A DNA stretch of 64,000 nt from Bradyrhizobium aeschynomenes (GTDB lineage Bacteria > Pseudomonadota > Alphaproteobacteria > Rhizobiales > Xanthobacteraceae): NCBI RefSeq assembly GCF_013178945.1, contig NZ_JABFDM010000017.1, positions 1 through 64,000 on the forward strand, read 5' to 3'. The notes beneath the pieces are model-generated. The model worked only from the letters and a program-made list of their open reading frames with translations. It made no database searches and was not told the origin of the DNA. Positions 50,466 to 58,817 of this stretch are shown here, piece by piece. The position numbers and the translations under genes are program-made. Every line of letters begins with the position of its first letter. Position 1 is the first letter of the stretch.

Positions 50466-51818
50466 ATGGCCGCTGATAGCTTCCGGATCACGCTGGCCCA
50501 GCTGAACCCGACCGCGGGCGATGTCGCGGGCAATGCGGCAAAGGCGCGCCAGGCGCGCGCCAAGGCCGCAGCCGACGGCGCCGATCTGGTGGTTCTGCCG
50601 GAGCTGTTCATCGCCGGCGGCTCTACGCAGGAGCTGACGTCGAGCGTCCAGGCCGACTGCCGCGGCGCCGTCGAAGCTCTGGCGCGTGAGACCGCTGATG
50701 GCGGACCGGTGGTGCTGATCGGCACGCCGTGGCTCGAAGACGGCAAGCTCTCCAACGCCTGCGCGCTGCTTGATGCTGGCCGCGTGACTGCGACGCGCTT
50801 CAAGACCAATCTGCCGGGTGATCAGAAGCGGCTGTTCGTGCGTGGCCCCGCGGCCGGCCCGATCAGCGTGCGCGGCGTGCGTATCGGCGTCGCGATCGGC
50901 GAGGACATCTGGCCCGAGCAGCCCTCCGACGACAACGTCGTCGAGACGCTGGCCGAGACCGGCGCCGAACTGATCATGGTCGCGGCCGCTGCGCGCTATA
51001 TCCGCGGCGACGGTGACCGGCGGCTGTCGGCGGCCGTGGCGCGCGTCACCGAAAGCGACCTGCCGCTGCTCTGGCTCAATCAGACCGGCGGCTACGACGG
51101 CGAGGTGTTCGACGGCGCGTCCTTCGCGCTCAACGCCGATCTCTCGATCGCCGCTCAGTTGCCGGGCTTCGTCGAGCATGTGACCACGCTGACATGGCGC
51201 AGGGGAGATGACGGCTGGCAGTGCAGCGGGCCGGTCGCCGAGCTGATCGAGGGCGACGAGGCGGACTATGCGGCCCTTGTGCTCCGCCTGCGCGACCGCG
51301 TCGGCAAGGCAGGCTTCAGGGGTGCGATAATGGGCCTGGAGGCAGGCACCGAATCCGCGCTGTCACTGGCCCTGGCCGTCGATGCACTCGGAGCGGACAA
51401 GATTCGCGCCGTGCTGCTGTCCGGGCCGGACACGCCGCAGCGGCTGCGGGACGAGGCGATCGCGTCCGCGGCGCTGCTCGGCGTGGCCGCCGAGATCATG
51501 CCGATCGCGGCGGCCATCGAAGGCGTTGAAAAGACCCTGACTGGCCCGCTGCCGGACGATGCCCACCGTGATCTGCTGGCGCGGCTCCGCGGCACGTTGC
51601 TTGCGGCACTGGCGAATCAATCGGGCGCGCTTGCCGTCGATGCCAGCGGCGAGATCGCCGGCCGGCGGGGCATCTTCGCTGCGCTCGGCAACATCACCTC
51701 GGCGCAGGCTGTTCGCCTGGCCGTGCTGCGCAATCGCTGGACACCTGCGGACGCGCGCGGGCCGTCGGGTGAGGTGATCTTGCCCGATCTCATCGCCCGC
51801 GCTGAGATCGAAGGATGA
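50466..51818 (+). CDS. NAD synthetase-like protein with altered active sites (probable pseudoenzyme)
   Basis: The 450-residue protein is collinear with glutamine-dependent NAD synthetase: a nitrilase-type amidase domain (1-250) followed by a shortened synthetase domain. E46 (PELF) and K113 (RFKTNLP) are kept. The catalytic cysteine of the family CEDIW motif is glycine at 145 (VAIGEDIW). The ATP-binding SGGxDS of the synthetase domain is EAGTES at 292-297. The C-terminal part is about 100 residues short. All three changes remove key chemistry, yet the frame is open and codon use normal, so it is probably expressed. A true nadE should lie elsewhere. It follows dgkA after 13 bases. Confidence 0.85.
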   Translation: MAADSFRITLAQLNPTAGDVAGNAAKARQARAKAAADGADLVVLPELFIAGGSTQELTSSVQADCRGAVEALARETADGGPVVLIGTPWLEDGKLSNACALLDAGRVTATRFKTNLPGDQKRLFVRGPAAGPISVRGVRIGVAIGEDIWPEQPSDDNVVETLAETGAELIMVAAAARYIRGDGDRRLSAAVARVTESDLPLLWLNQTGGYDGEVFDGASFALNADLSIAAQLPGFVEHVTTLTWRRGDDGWQCSGPVAELIEGDEADYAALVLRLRDRVGKAGFRGAIMGLEAGTESALSLALAVDALGADKIRAVLLSGPDTPQRLRDEAIASAALLGVAAEIMPIAAAIEGVEKTLTGPLPDDAHRDLLARLRGTLLAALANQSGALAVDASGEIAGRRGIFAALGNITSAQAVRLAVLRNRWTPADARGPSGEVILPDLIARAEIEG

Positions 51819-51841
51819 TGCAGATGACCCGGCGAGACTGC

Positions 51842-52999
51842 TCAGCGCGCCGGGATGAAGGTCGGGCCGACCGTGCGGATCTGCTTGTCGCCGCCGGCGC
51901 CGGTCGTGGTGTCGGCGGTCGTGGTTGCCGGAGCCGCATCTGCGGGCGCAGCGCCTTTCTTGCCGGCGACAGGCTTGCCGGTCTGGCGCTGCTGCATCCG
52001 CTTGGCGCTCTCCTCGGTGACGATGATGTCACCCTGCTCGGCGGCCGAGGCCCTCTCGTCGATCGACTTCAGCGCATCCGCCCAGGTCTGGCCTGGCGCC
52101 TTGCACGAGCAGGATGGGTTGAACTCGGTGCGATATTTGAACGCGTTCGGCAGCGCGGTGTACGACTGGCCGTTGACCGACACCGCCTGGTTCATGTCCT
52201 CGCCGGGATTGCGATAGGTGAACAAGGTCGCATCGGCGGCGGGGCATTGCGCCTTGCAGGCGCGCTCGTCATCGGCGAAGCGGCCGGGAACGGTGGCAAA
52301 CGAGATCGGGAAATAGGCGCCGTCGCAGGTGCGCACGCAGACGGTGCGGTAGGTGCCCTGCGGGGCGGCGAGATCGGCGCTCGGCGGCGGCAGCGAGGCC
52401 GCCGGGTTGCTGTCGGCGCCGCCACCGAACAAGCTGGTCAGGAAATTGCCGCCGGCGTTTCCGCCGCCACCACGATTCGCATATTGCTGGTACTGCGGCC
52501 CGCAATTGTTCTGTCCGAGCGCGGCCAGCACCGAGCGACGCTGGTTGTCGCGTTCGCCGCCGAACCCGCCGCCGCGCAGCCGCTCCAGGCTGCCGGTGAT
52601 CTGGTCCAGATTGGAGCGCATCTGCTGGATCTGATTGTTGACCGGTTGGCATTCGGCCGCGCGACCGTTGAAGATCGAGAAGAAACCGGGGCTGTCGCAG
52701 CCCATGCGCTTGGCCTGCATGCTGACTCGGTCGAGCTCGGCCTGCTGCTTGGCGGCAGCGTCCTGATAGCGCCGAATCTGGTCCTCGCGTGCCGGATCGC
52801 CGCCGCCACCGCCACGGTCGATCGAGGCGAGCTGAGCCTCGAGACGCGGACAGATCGGATTGACGCCGGCCTGCGGCTGACCCGGGGCCATCTGCGCGTA
52901 GGAATCGGAGCTGGATTGCGCCAGGGCGTGCGAGCCGGTCAGGGTCAGTCCGAGCAGCGCGGTGCAGGCCAACAGGCGCGGAGACAGGGATGCGATCAA
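51842..52999 (-). CDS. secreted DUF2865 protein
   Basis: The protein of about 385 residues has a signal-like stretch (LIASLSPRLLACTALLGLTLTGSHALA) and a glutamine-rich helical region (about 55-120), then a DUF2865 domain with cysteines in RTVCVRTCDGAYFPISFAT, DERACKAQCPA and SCSCKAPGQTWADALKS. The C-terminus is Ala/Thr-rich. The start is uncertain: TTG at 52999 places the signal peptide at the N-terminus, while a reading to 53104 would put 35 residues before it. Function of the family is unknown. Confidence 0.8.
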   Translation of the reverse strand: MIASLSPRLLACTALLGLTLTGSHALAQSSSDSYAQMAPGQPQAGVNPICPRLEAQLASIDRGGGGGDPAREDQIRRYQDAAAKQQAELDRVSMQAKRMGCDSPGFFSIFNGRAAECQPVNNQIQQMRSNLDQITGSLERLRGGGFGGERDNQRRSVLAALGQNNCGPQYQQYANRGGGGNAGGNFLTSLFGGGADSNPAASLPPPSADLAAPQGTYRTVCVRTCDGAYFPISFATVPGRFADDERACKAQCPAADATLFTYRNPGEDMNQAVSVNGQSYTALPNAFKYRTEFNPSCSCKAPGQTWADALKSIDERASAAEQGDIIVTEESAKRMQQRQTGKPVAGKKGAAPADAAPATTTADTTTGAGGDKQIRTVGPTFIPAR

Positions 53000-53152
53000 G
53001 ATGCGGTATTCCGGTCCATGGGTGCTGCCGCGGGACGAGCACAGAATTCGGAAAAATCGCGGCAGCGGCGCGCATCCCATAGCCGCTTTGTCGGGCAGCG
53101 TCACGTCGATTCCGGGGCGCCGGCGTGGCGGGAACAGTCGTTCCCGGGGCCG

Positions 53153-53461
53153 TCAGCGCTGGCAGGTGATCGCGACATACTCGCTGCAGCCCCCATGAGC
53201 GCAGTTCGCGCCGGCTTTCGGCACCGAACCGGTGATCTCGTCGGGGTCGACGCGGCGGTAGGAGGAGGCCTGTGCAAAATCCCGTGATTGGCAGTAGGAG
53301 CGGGCGGCCGGGGCGCCGCATTTGTCGCCCTTGGCCAGGCACTGGTCGACGCCATAGCCGTCGGCTTCGTTGGCGATGATGAAGATTCGGCTCTCTGCCG
53401 AGGCGGTGGTCGCGGCGGCGAGGAGGACACAGCAGGCGAGCAGGCCCGAGGAGAAGCGCAT
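53153..53461 (-). CDS. small secreted cysteine-containing protein
   Basis: The 102-residue protein has a signal peptide (MRFSSGLLACCVLLAAATTASA) and a mature domain with six cysteines (QCLAKGDKC, RSYCQSR, ANCAHGGCSEY, ITCQR), likely forming three disulfides. The ATG at 53461 is the natural start. It has no recognised family beyond short periplasmic Bradyrhizobium proteins. It lies upstream of the DUF2865 gene on the same strand, 154 bases from it. Confidence 0.75.
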   Translation of the reverse strand: MRFSSGLLACCVLLAAATTASAESRIFIIANEADGYGVDQCLAKGDKCGAPAARSYCQSRDFAQASSYRRVDPDEITGSVPKAGANCAHGGCSEYVAITCQR

Positions 53462-53506
53462 GGTGCACCGGTCGATGATGGCTACAACTCACGGTTAGGC
53501 CAAAAA

Positions 53507-53526
53507 GGTTAAAAATGATTAACCAT
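53507..53526. promoter_or_regulatory. inverted repeat with a CtrA-like half-site
   Basis: GGTTAA (53507-53512) and TTAACC (53519-53524) form a perfect inverted repeat with a 6-base spacer, and TTAACCAT (53519-53526) equals the alternative CtrA motif. It lies 46 bases upstream of the small secreted protein start and 324 bases before cysS. The 6-base spacing does not fit the classical TTAA-N7-TTAA box. Confidence 0.35.
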
Positions 53527-53599
53527 GAGGCAGGGCGGGACGATTTGGGCGGTGAAAGCGGCCGATTTGCGGCTCTTGACGGCAACATCCCGCTGCATC

Positions 53600-53662
53600 A
53601 TGGTGAAACCCATGAACGGTTTCCTCGCCATCTGCTGCATTTGCCGCGAGATTACGCGCTAG
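53600..53662 (+). CDS. candidate leader peptide with a Cys-Cys-Ile-Cys run
   Basis: A short reading frame of 20 codons (ATG at 53600, alternative ATG at 53612) ends in ...AICCICREITR. Three cysteine codons occur within four positions, 250 bases before the cysteinyl-tRNA synthetase gene. A stem at 53789-53809 stands further on. The layout suits ribosome-mediated attenuation by cysteine supply. No clear ribosome site precedes the ATG, so the evidence is weak. Confidence 0.35.
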   Translation: MVKPMNGFLAICCICREITR

Positions 53663-53788
53663 CGATTCGCTGGCTGAGGCCGTCTTTTCTCAACAGAGAT
53701 GATCAGGACGCCCGGCCGGCAGGTCGGAAGCGTGCTGTTTGCCGTGGCCGCCCGTCTTCGGGCCGTCATCTGGCGGAGGACACCCGTT

Positions 53789-53809
53789 GCGTCTCGCTTG
53801 GCGAGACGC
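53789..53809 (+). other. hairpin in the cysS leader
   Basis: GCGTCTCGC (53789-53797) and GCGAGACGC (53801-53809) form a perfect 9-bp stem with a TTG loop, and flanking CCC/GGG bases can lengthen it. It lies 40 bases before the cysS start. A near-tandem repeat of GGCATTCGGG...ACTGA follows at 53818-53847, ending in the ribosome site GGGGACTGACC. Confidence 0.55.
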
Positions 53810-53849
53810 GGGCACAGGCATTCGGGACTGAGGCATTCGGGGACTGACC

Positions 53850-55259
53850 ATGGACTTGCGTTTGTACGACACCGCGTCGCGGGAGAAGCGCCCCTTCGTG
53901 CCGCTCGATCCGAACAATGTCCGCATGTATGTCTGCGGACCGACGGTCTACGACTTCGCCCATATCGGCAATGCGCGGCCCGTGATCGTCTTCGACGTGC
54001 TGTTTCGTCTGCTGCGGCATCTCTATGGCAAGGATCACGTCACCTATGTCCGCAACATCACGGACGTCGACGACAAGATCAATGCGCGGGCCGCCCGTGA
54101 CTATCCGGGGCTGCCGCTGAACGAGGCGATTCGGAAGGTCACCGAGGTCACAGCCAATCAGTTTCGCAGCGACACCGCTGCGCTCGGCAGCCTGCCGCCG
54201 ACCTTCGAGCCGCGCGCGACCGATTTCGTATTGCCGCGCGCCGACGGCAAGGCCGACATGGTGACGTTGATCCAGCAGCTCATCGCGCGCGGGCATGCCT
54301 ATGAGGCTGCGGGCGAGGTTCTGTTCGATACCCGATCGATGCCGGACTATGGCGCGCTGTCAGGCCGCAAGCTCGACGAACAGCTCGCCGGCGCCCGCGT
54401 CGCGGTCGATGCGCACAAGAAGGATGCAGCCGATTTCGTGCTATGGAAGCAGTCGTCCGATGACGAGCCCGGCTGGGACAGCCCGTGGGGCCGCGGCCGT
54501 CCCGGCTGGCACATCGAATGCTCGGCGATGAGCGCGGCCTATCTCGGTGACGTCTTCGACATCCATGGCGGCGGTCTCGACCTGATTTTCCCGCATCACG
54601 AGAATGAGATCGCGCAGTCGCGCTGCGCCCATGGCACTTCCGTCATGGCGAACTACTGGCTGCACAACGAGTTCGTCCAGGTCGAGGGTGCGAAGATGTC
54701 GAAGAGCCTCGGCAACTTCGTCACCATCCGCGACCTGCTGGCGGACTGGCCGGGCGAGGTGCTGCGCCTCAACATGCTCAAGATGCACTACCGCTCGCCG
54801 GCTGATTGGACGGTCAAGGGCCTGGAGGAGAGTGCGAAGACGCTCGACGAATGGTATCGCGTCGCGGCCGATGCGTCCGGCGAGCAGCCTGAGCCCGCGG
54901 TCATCGCCGCGCTGCTGGACGACGTCAATACGCCGCTGATGATCGCGGAGCTGCACGCGTTGCGCGGACGGGCGTCGTCCGGGGATGACGCCGCTCGCGC
55001 CGCATTTGCCGGCTCGTTGCGCTATTTCGGCTTTCTGTCCGAAACAGCGGCGCAATGGGAGGCGCGCAAGCAGCAGGCGCGTGGCGTCGACGCTGGCAAG
55101 GTCGATGGCCTGATCGCCGAGCGCACCGCCGCCCGTGCGCGCAAGGACTTCAAGGAGTCCGACCGCATTCGCGATGAGCTCGCGGCGATGGGCGTCGTGC
55201 TCAAGGATGGCAAGGGCGCCGACGGCAAGCCGGTCACGACCTGGGAGATCGCGCGATGA
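53850..55259 (+). CDS. cysS: cysteinyl-tRNA synthetase
   Basis: The 469-residue class I synthetase charges tRNA-Cys. It has MYVCGPTVYDFAHIGNARP (zinc ligand cysteine and the HIGH-type motif HIGN), HIECSAMS with further zinc ligands, and KMSKSLGN (KMSKS). The C-terminal DALR-like helical part follows. GGGGACTGACC precedes the ATG. The stop overlaps the next small gene by four bases, beginning an operon with a small membrane protein, a GNAT enzyme and cimA. Confidence 0.95.
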   Translation: MDLRLYDTASREKRPFVPLDPNNVRMYVCGPTVYDFAHIGNARPVIVFDVLFRLLRHLYGKDHVTYVRNITDVDDKINARAARDYPGLPLNEAIRKVTEVTANQFRSDTAALGSLPPTFEPRATDFVLPRADGKADMVTLIQQLIARGHAYEAAGEVLFDTRSMPDYGALSGRKLDEQLAGARVAVDAHKKDAADFVLWKQSSDDEPGWDSPWGRGRPGWHIECSAMSAAYLGDVFDIHGGGLDLIFPHHENEIAQSRCAHGTSVMANYWLHNEFVQVEGAKMSKSLGNFVTIRDLLADWPGEVLRLNMLKMHYRSPADWTVKGLEESAKTLDEWYRVAADASGEQPEPAVIAALLDDVNTPLMIAELHALRGRASSGDDAARAAFAGSLRYFGFLSETAAQWEARKQQARGVDAGKVDGLIAERTAARARKDFKESDRIRDELAAMGVVLKDGKGADGKPVTTWEIAR

Positions 55260-55369
55260 AGAGGCCCGATACGCCGTTCCCGCGGCACTGGCTGTACTAC
55301 ATCCTGCTCAAGCTCGCGGTGATCGCAGGCGCGGTTGCATTGGTCACGAAGCTTTATGGACTCTGGTGA
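55256..55369 (+). CDS. 37-residue single-span membrane protein
   Basis: A short gene with an ATGA overlap to the cysS stop encodes MKRPDTPFPRHWLYY followed by a hydrophobic helix (ILLKLAVIAGAVALV) and a short tail TKLYGLW. The coupling and the membrane helix speak for a real gene. The next gene starts four bases after its stop. Similar small membrane proteins occur behind cysS in related bacteria as far as I recall; the role is unknown. Confidence 0.7.
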   Translation: MKRPDTPFPRHWLYYILLKLAVIAGAVALVTKLYGLW

Positions 55370-55373
55370 GACG

Positions 55374-55874
55374 ATGGGACAGGCTCTTCCGAAGGCGGCG
55401 CTCCGGCCGTTTCTCGCTGCCGATACGCCGCTGCTCGCGGCGATCTTCGTCGCCAGCATCCAGCAGTTGACCTCGGACGATTACAGCGAGGAGCAGCAGG
55501 AGGCCTGGGCCGCCGCTGCCGACGACGAGGCGGGTTTTGGCAAGAAGCTGGCGTCGACGCTGACCTTGATCGCGACCCTGAAAGGCGCGCCGGTCGGTTT
55601 CGCGTCGTTGAAGGGCAACGATCACATCGACATGCTCTACGTGCATCCGAGCGTCGCGGGGCAGGGCGTCGGCGCGCTGCTGTGCGATGCGCTGGAGAAG
55701 CTTGCCGGCGCTCGCGGCACGACGGGGCTGGTGGTGGATGCCAGCGACACTGCGGTGGAGTTTTTCAGGAAGCGCGGCTACGTCGCGCAGCAGCGCAACA
55801 GCGTCTCCATCAACGGCGAGTGGCTCGCCAACACCACGATGAAAAAGGCCCTCGGCGCGGGAGCGCAGTCATGA
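55374..55874 (+). CDS. GNAT-family N-acetyltransferase
   Basis: The 166-residue protein has the GNAT pattern: LRPFLAADTPLLAAIFVASI at the N-terminus, then HIDMLYVHPSVAGQGVGALLCDAL, which is the acetyl-CoA binding motif A (Q/RxxGxG/A), and VDASDTAVEFFRKRGYVAQ near the C-terminus. The acceptor is unknown. It starts four bases after the small membrane gene and overlaps cimA by four bases. Confidence 0.9.
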   Translation: MGQALPKAALRPFLAADTPLLAAIFVASIQQLTSDDYSEEQQEAWAAAADDEAGFGKKLASTLTLIATLKGAPVGFASLKGNDHIDMLYVHPSVAGQGVGALLCDALEKLAGARGTTGLVVDASDTAVEFFRKRGYVAQQRNSVSINGEWLANTTMKKALGAGAQS

Positions 55875-57469
55875 GCAGAGAGCGACTTTATCTGTTCGAT
55901 ACGACGTTGCGCGACGGTGCGCAGACCAACGGGGTCGACTTCACGCTGGCCGACAAGCAGGTCATTGCGCGCATGCTCGACGATCTCGGCATCGACTATG
56001 TCGAGGGCGGCTATCCCGGCGCCAATCCGCTCGACAGCGAGTTCTTCGCGACGAAGCCCAAGCTCGGACATGCCCGTTTCACGGCCTTCGGCATGACGCG
56101 GCGTGCAGGGCGGTCGGTGTCCAACGATCCCGGCGTCGCGGCGCTGCTCGACGCCAAGGCGGATGCGATCTGCTTCGTTGCCAAGTCCTCGGCCTATCAG
56201 GTTCGCGTCGCGCTCGAGACGACCAACGAGGAGAATCTCGCCTCGATCCGCGACAGCGTGACAGCGGCCAAGGCGGCCGGGCGCGAGGTGATGCTCGACT
56301 GCGAGCATTTCTTCGACGGCTACAAGGAGAACGCCGAGTTCGCGCTGGCCTGCGCCCGAGCCGCCTATGAGGCCGGCGCGCGCTGGGTCGTGCTGTGCGA
56401 CACCAATGGTGGCACCATGCCGCACGAGATCGAAGCCATCGTCGGCGAGGTCGCCAAGCATGTGCCAGGCGATCATCTCGGCATTCACGCCCATAACGAC
56501 ACCGAACAGGCCGTGGCGAACTCGCTGGCCGCGGTGCGGGCCGGCGTTCGGCAGATCCAGGGCACGTTGAATGGGCTCGGTGAGCGCTGCGGCAATGCCA
56601 ATCTGTGCTCGCTGATCCCGACGCTGAAGCTGAAGGCGGAGTTCGCCGACCAGTTCGAGATCGGCGTCTCCGACCAGCAGCTCGGCGGACTGATGAAGGT
56701 GTCACGCACGCTCGACGACATGCTCAACCGCGCGCCGAACCGGCATGCGCCTTACGTCGGCGAGAGCGCATTCGTCACCAAGACCGGCATCCATGCCTCC
56801 GCGGTGCTGAAGGATCCGCACACCTACGAGCATGTGCTGCCTGAGAGCGTCGGTAATCATCGCAAGGTGCTGGTGTCGGACCAGGCCGGCCGTTCCAACG
56901 TGATCGCAGCGCTGGAGCGCGGCGGCATTCCCTTCAGCAAGAGCGATCCGAAGCTGACGCGGCTGGTGGAGGAGCTGAAGGAGCGCGAGGCCTTGGGCTA
57001 TGCCTATGAGTCCGCAAACGCCTCCTTCGAGCTGCTGGCGCGGCGTACGCTCGGCTCCGTGCCGGAGTATTTCCGGGTCGAGCAGTTCGACGTCAATGTC
57101 GAGCAGCGCTACAACGCGCTCGGCGATCGCGTCACGGTGGCGCTTGCGGTGGTCAAGGTCGACGTCGCCGGCGAACGGCTGATCTCCGCGGCCGAAGGCA
57201 ATGGGCCGGTCAACGCACTCGATGTCGCGCTGCGCAAGGACCTCGGCAAGTACCAGGGCTTCATCGACGGCCTCAAGCTGATCGACTACCGCGTCCGCAT
57301 CCTCAATGGCGGCACCGAGGCGGTGACGCGGGTGCTAATCGAGAGCGCTGACGAGACCGGCGAGCGCTGGACCACGGTTGGCGTGTCGCCCAACATCATC
57401 GATGCCTCGTTCCAGGCGCTGATGGATTCGGTGTTCTACAAGCTGGTGAAATCAGGCGCGCCAGGGTGA
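55871..57469 (+). CDS. cimA: citramalate synthase
   Basis: The 532-residue protein is of the LeuA/HisS-like condensing family: YLFDTTLRDGAQ at the N-terminus, HAHNDTEQAVANSLAA with metal-binding histidines, NGLGERCGNANL, and a C-terminal LeuA allosteric domain. The length and the GAQTNGVDF start match (R)-citramalate synthase, which makes isoleucine precursors from pyruvate and acetyl-CoA. Its ATG overlaps the GNAT stop by four bases. Homology to 2-isopropylmalate synthase is possible but the first motif favours CimA. Confidence 0.88.
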   Translation: MSRERLYLFDTTLRDGAQTNGVDFTLADKQVIARMLDDLGIDYVEGGYPGANPLDSEFFATKPKLGHARFTAFGMTRRAGRSVSNDPGVAALLDAKADAICFVAKSSAYQVRVALETTNEENLASIRDSVTAAKAAGREVMLDCEHFFDGYKENAEFALACARAAYEAGARWVVLCDTNGGTMPHEIEAIVGEVAKHVPGDHLGIHAHNDTEQAVANSLAAVRAGVRQIQGTLNGLGERCGNANLCSLIPTLKLKAEFADQFEIGVSDQQLGGLMKVSRTLDDMLNRAPNRHAPYVGESAFVTKTGIHASAVLKDPHTYEHVLPESVGNHRKVLVSDQAGRSNVIAALERGGIPFSKSDPKLTRLVEELKEREALGYAYESANASFELLARRTLGSVPEYFRVEQFDVNVEQRYNALGDRVTVALAVVKVDVAGERLISAAEGNGPVNALDVALRKDLGKYQGFIDGLKLIDYRVRILNGGTEAVTRVLIESADETGERWTTVGVSPNIIDASFQALMDSVFYKLVKSGAPG

Positions 57470-57480
57470 CAATGAGGAGC

Positions 57481-57563
57481 CGTCGTTGCGAGCGAAGCGA
57501 AGCAATCCAGAGTCCCGCCCACGGTTCTGGATCTGCTTCGTCGCTTCGCTGCTGGAAATGACG
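57481..57563. repeat. palindromic intergenic repeat
   Basis: The arms AGCGAAGCG...AGCAATCCAGA (from 57491) and TCTGGAT...GCTTCGTCGCTTCGCT (to 57550) form a long imperfect hairpin around a short GC centre, with outer CGTCGTT/AATGACG. The motif is a common dispersed element in Bradyrhizobium intergenic DNA. It lies between cimA and the VOC gene and may end the operon. Confidence 0.75.
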
Positions 57564-57588
57564 AATGAAGAGAGCGGGGAGTTAACGC

Positions 57589-57966
57589 ATGATCGACCAC
57601 GTTTCCGTCGGCGTCAGCGACCTCGCCCGCAGCGCGCGCTTCTACGAGCTTGCGCTGGCGCCGCTCGGCATGACCCGGCTGATCGAGCGGCCTGCCACCA
57701 TCGGCTTCGGCAAAACCTATCCGGAACTCTGGATCAACCTGCGCCCGGCGATGGCGCGCGTGCCGGCCGACACCGGCTCGCATCTCTGCTTGCGCGCCAA
57801 GGGCGCTGCCGAGGTCGATGCATTCCATGCGGCGGCGCTGGAGGCGGGCGGAATTTCGGACGGCGCACCAGGTCTGCGCCCGCATGACCGCGTGCGCTAT
57901 TATGCGGCCTTCGTGCTCGATCCGGATGGTAACCGGATCGAGGCGGTGACGTTTCCAAACGAGTAG
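57589..57966 (+). CDS. VOC-family protein
   Basis: The 125-residue protein has the glyoxalase-like fold: MIDHVSVGVSDLARSARFYELALAPLGM at the start, HLCLRAKGAAEVDAFHAAALEAGG in the centre and YYAAFVLDPDGNRIEAVT at the end. Probable metal ligands are H4, H64 and the glutamate in IEAVT. The reaction is unknown. It is convergent with the LOG gene, 4 bases away. Confidence 0.85.
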   Translation: MIDHVSVGVSDLARSARFYELALAPLGMTRLIERPATIGFGKTYPELWINLRPAMARVPADTGSHLCLRAKGAAEVDAFHAAALEAGGISDGAPGLRPHDRVRYYAAFVLDPDGNRIEAVTFPNE

Positions 57967-57970
57967 GGCG

Positions 57971-58573
57971 TCACAGTCGCTTGGCGATCTCCGGCGCCAT
58001 CTCGGTTTCTTCCTTGGCGACGCGGGCGGCGGCCTCGCGCAGCCGCGGCAGGATGTCCTCGGTGCGGTCGGCCTTGAGCAGCTCGATCTGGAAGCCGGGG
58101 CGGATGAACTCGGTTTCCCGCATGTGGGCGAGCAGGGCGAACAGCGGCTCCCAGAAGCCGTCGATATTGGCCATCAGGACAGGCTTGGCGTGGCGTCCGA
58201 GCTGCTTCCAGGTGAGCTGCTCGACCAGCTCCTCGAGGGTGCCGATGCCGCCGGGCAGCGCCACAAACGCATCGGAGTGCTCGAACATCAGCCGTTTGCG
58301 CTCATGCATGTCGGGCGTGACGATGAGATCCTTCAGCGGCATCATGACCTCCTTCTTCACCAGGAAGTCAGGGATGATGCCGGTGACGTCGCCGCCGTGA
58401 TCGAGTACAGCCTTGGCGACCGCGCCCATCATGCCGATGGAGCCGCCGCCATAGACGAGCCTGACGCCGTTGTCGGCGAGCGCCTTGCCAAGTGCTTTCG
58501 CCGATTCGATGAAGCTTGGATTGGTGCCCGGGCCGGAGCCGCAATAGACACAGACGGTGCGGATTTCAGTCAT
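57971..58573 (-). CDS. LOG-family protein (TIGR00730, cytokinin riboside phosphoribohydrolase-like)
   Basis: The 200-residue protein has the LOG motif PGGIGTLEE, the phosphate-binding YGGGSIGMMG and the N-terminal VCVYCGSGPG. LOG enzymes cleave nucleoside 5'-monophosphates such as AMP and isopentenyladenosine phosphate, releasing the base. The ATG at 58573 fits the normal start. The gene runs toward the VOC gene and away from the ABC exporter. Confidence 0.92.
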   Translation of the reverse strand: MTEIRTVCVYCGSGPGTNPSFIESAKALGKALADNGVRLVYGGGSIGMMGAVAKAVLDHGGDVTGIIPDFLVKKEVMMPLKDLIVTPDMHERKRLMFEHSDAFVALPGGIGTLEELVEQLTWKQLGRHAKPVLMANIDGFWEPLFALLAHMRETEFIRPGFQIELLKADRTEDILPRLREAAARVAKEETEMAPEIAKRL

Positions 58574-58817
58574 GTGATGGATGTGACACTGCAGCTGAAA
58601 GGCGTCAAGACGGAGGCGGACGGGGTGAATTCCCGGGATTTCATCGTGTGATGCGGACGGTTTCGGTCCAGTTGTCTGAAAACAAATATGCAAATACTGC
58701 GCCGCCGCAACGGTTTCCGTGGGTACACGGGTGCATCCCGCGCACGGACACTCTATATGACGCAGGCAACGCCCGGCATCCCAACATGCCAAGACCCTCG
58801 CTGTTCCAGATCGCTTG

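Noticed and set aside
53515..53847. 110-codon plus-strand frame before cysS
   Set aside because: No similarity to any family, no ribosome site, and it overlaps the leader structures; treated as chance.
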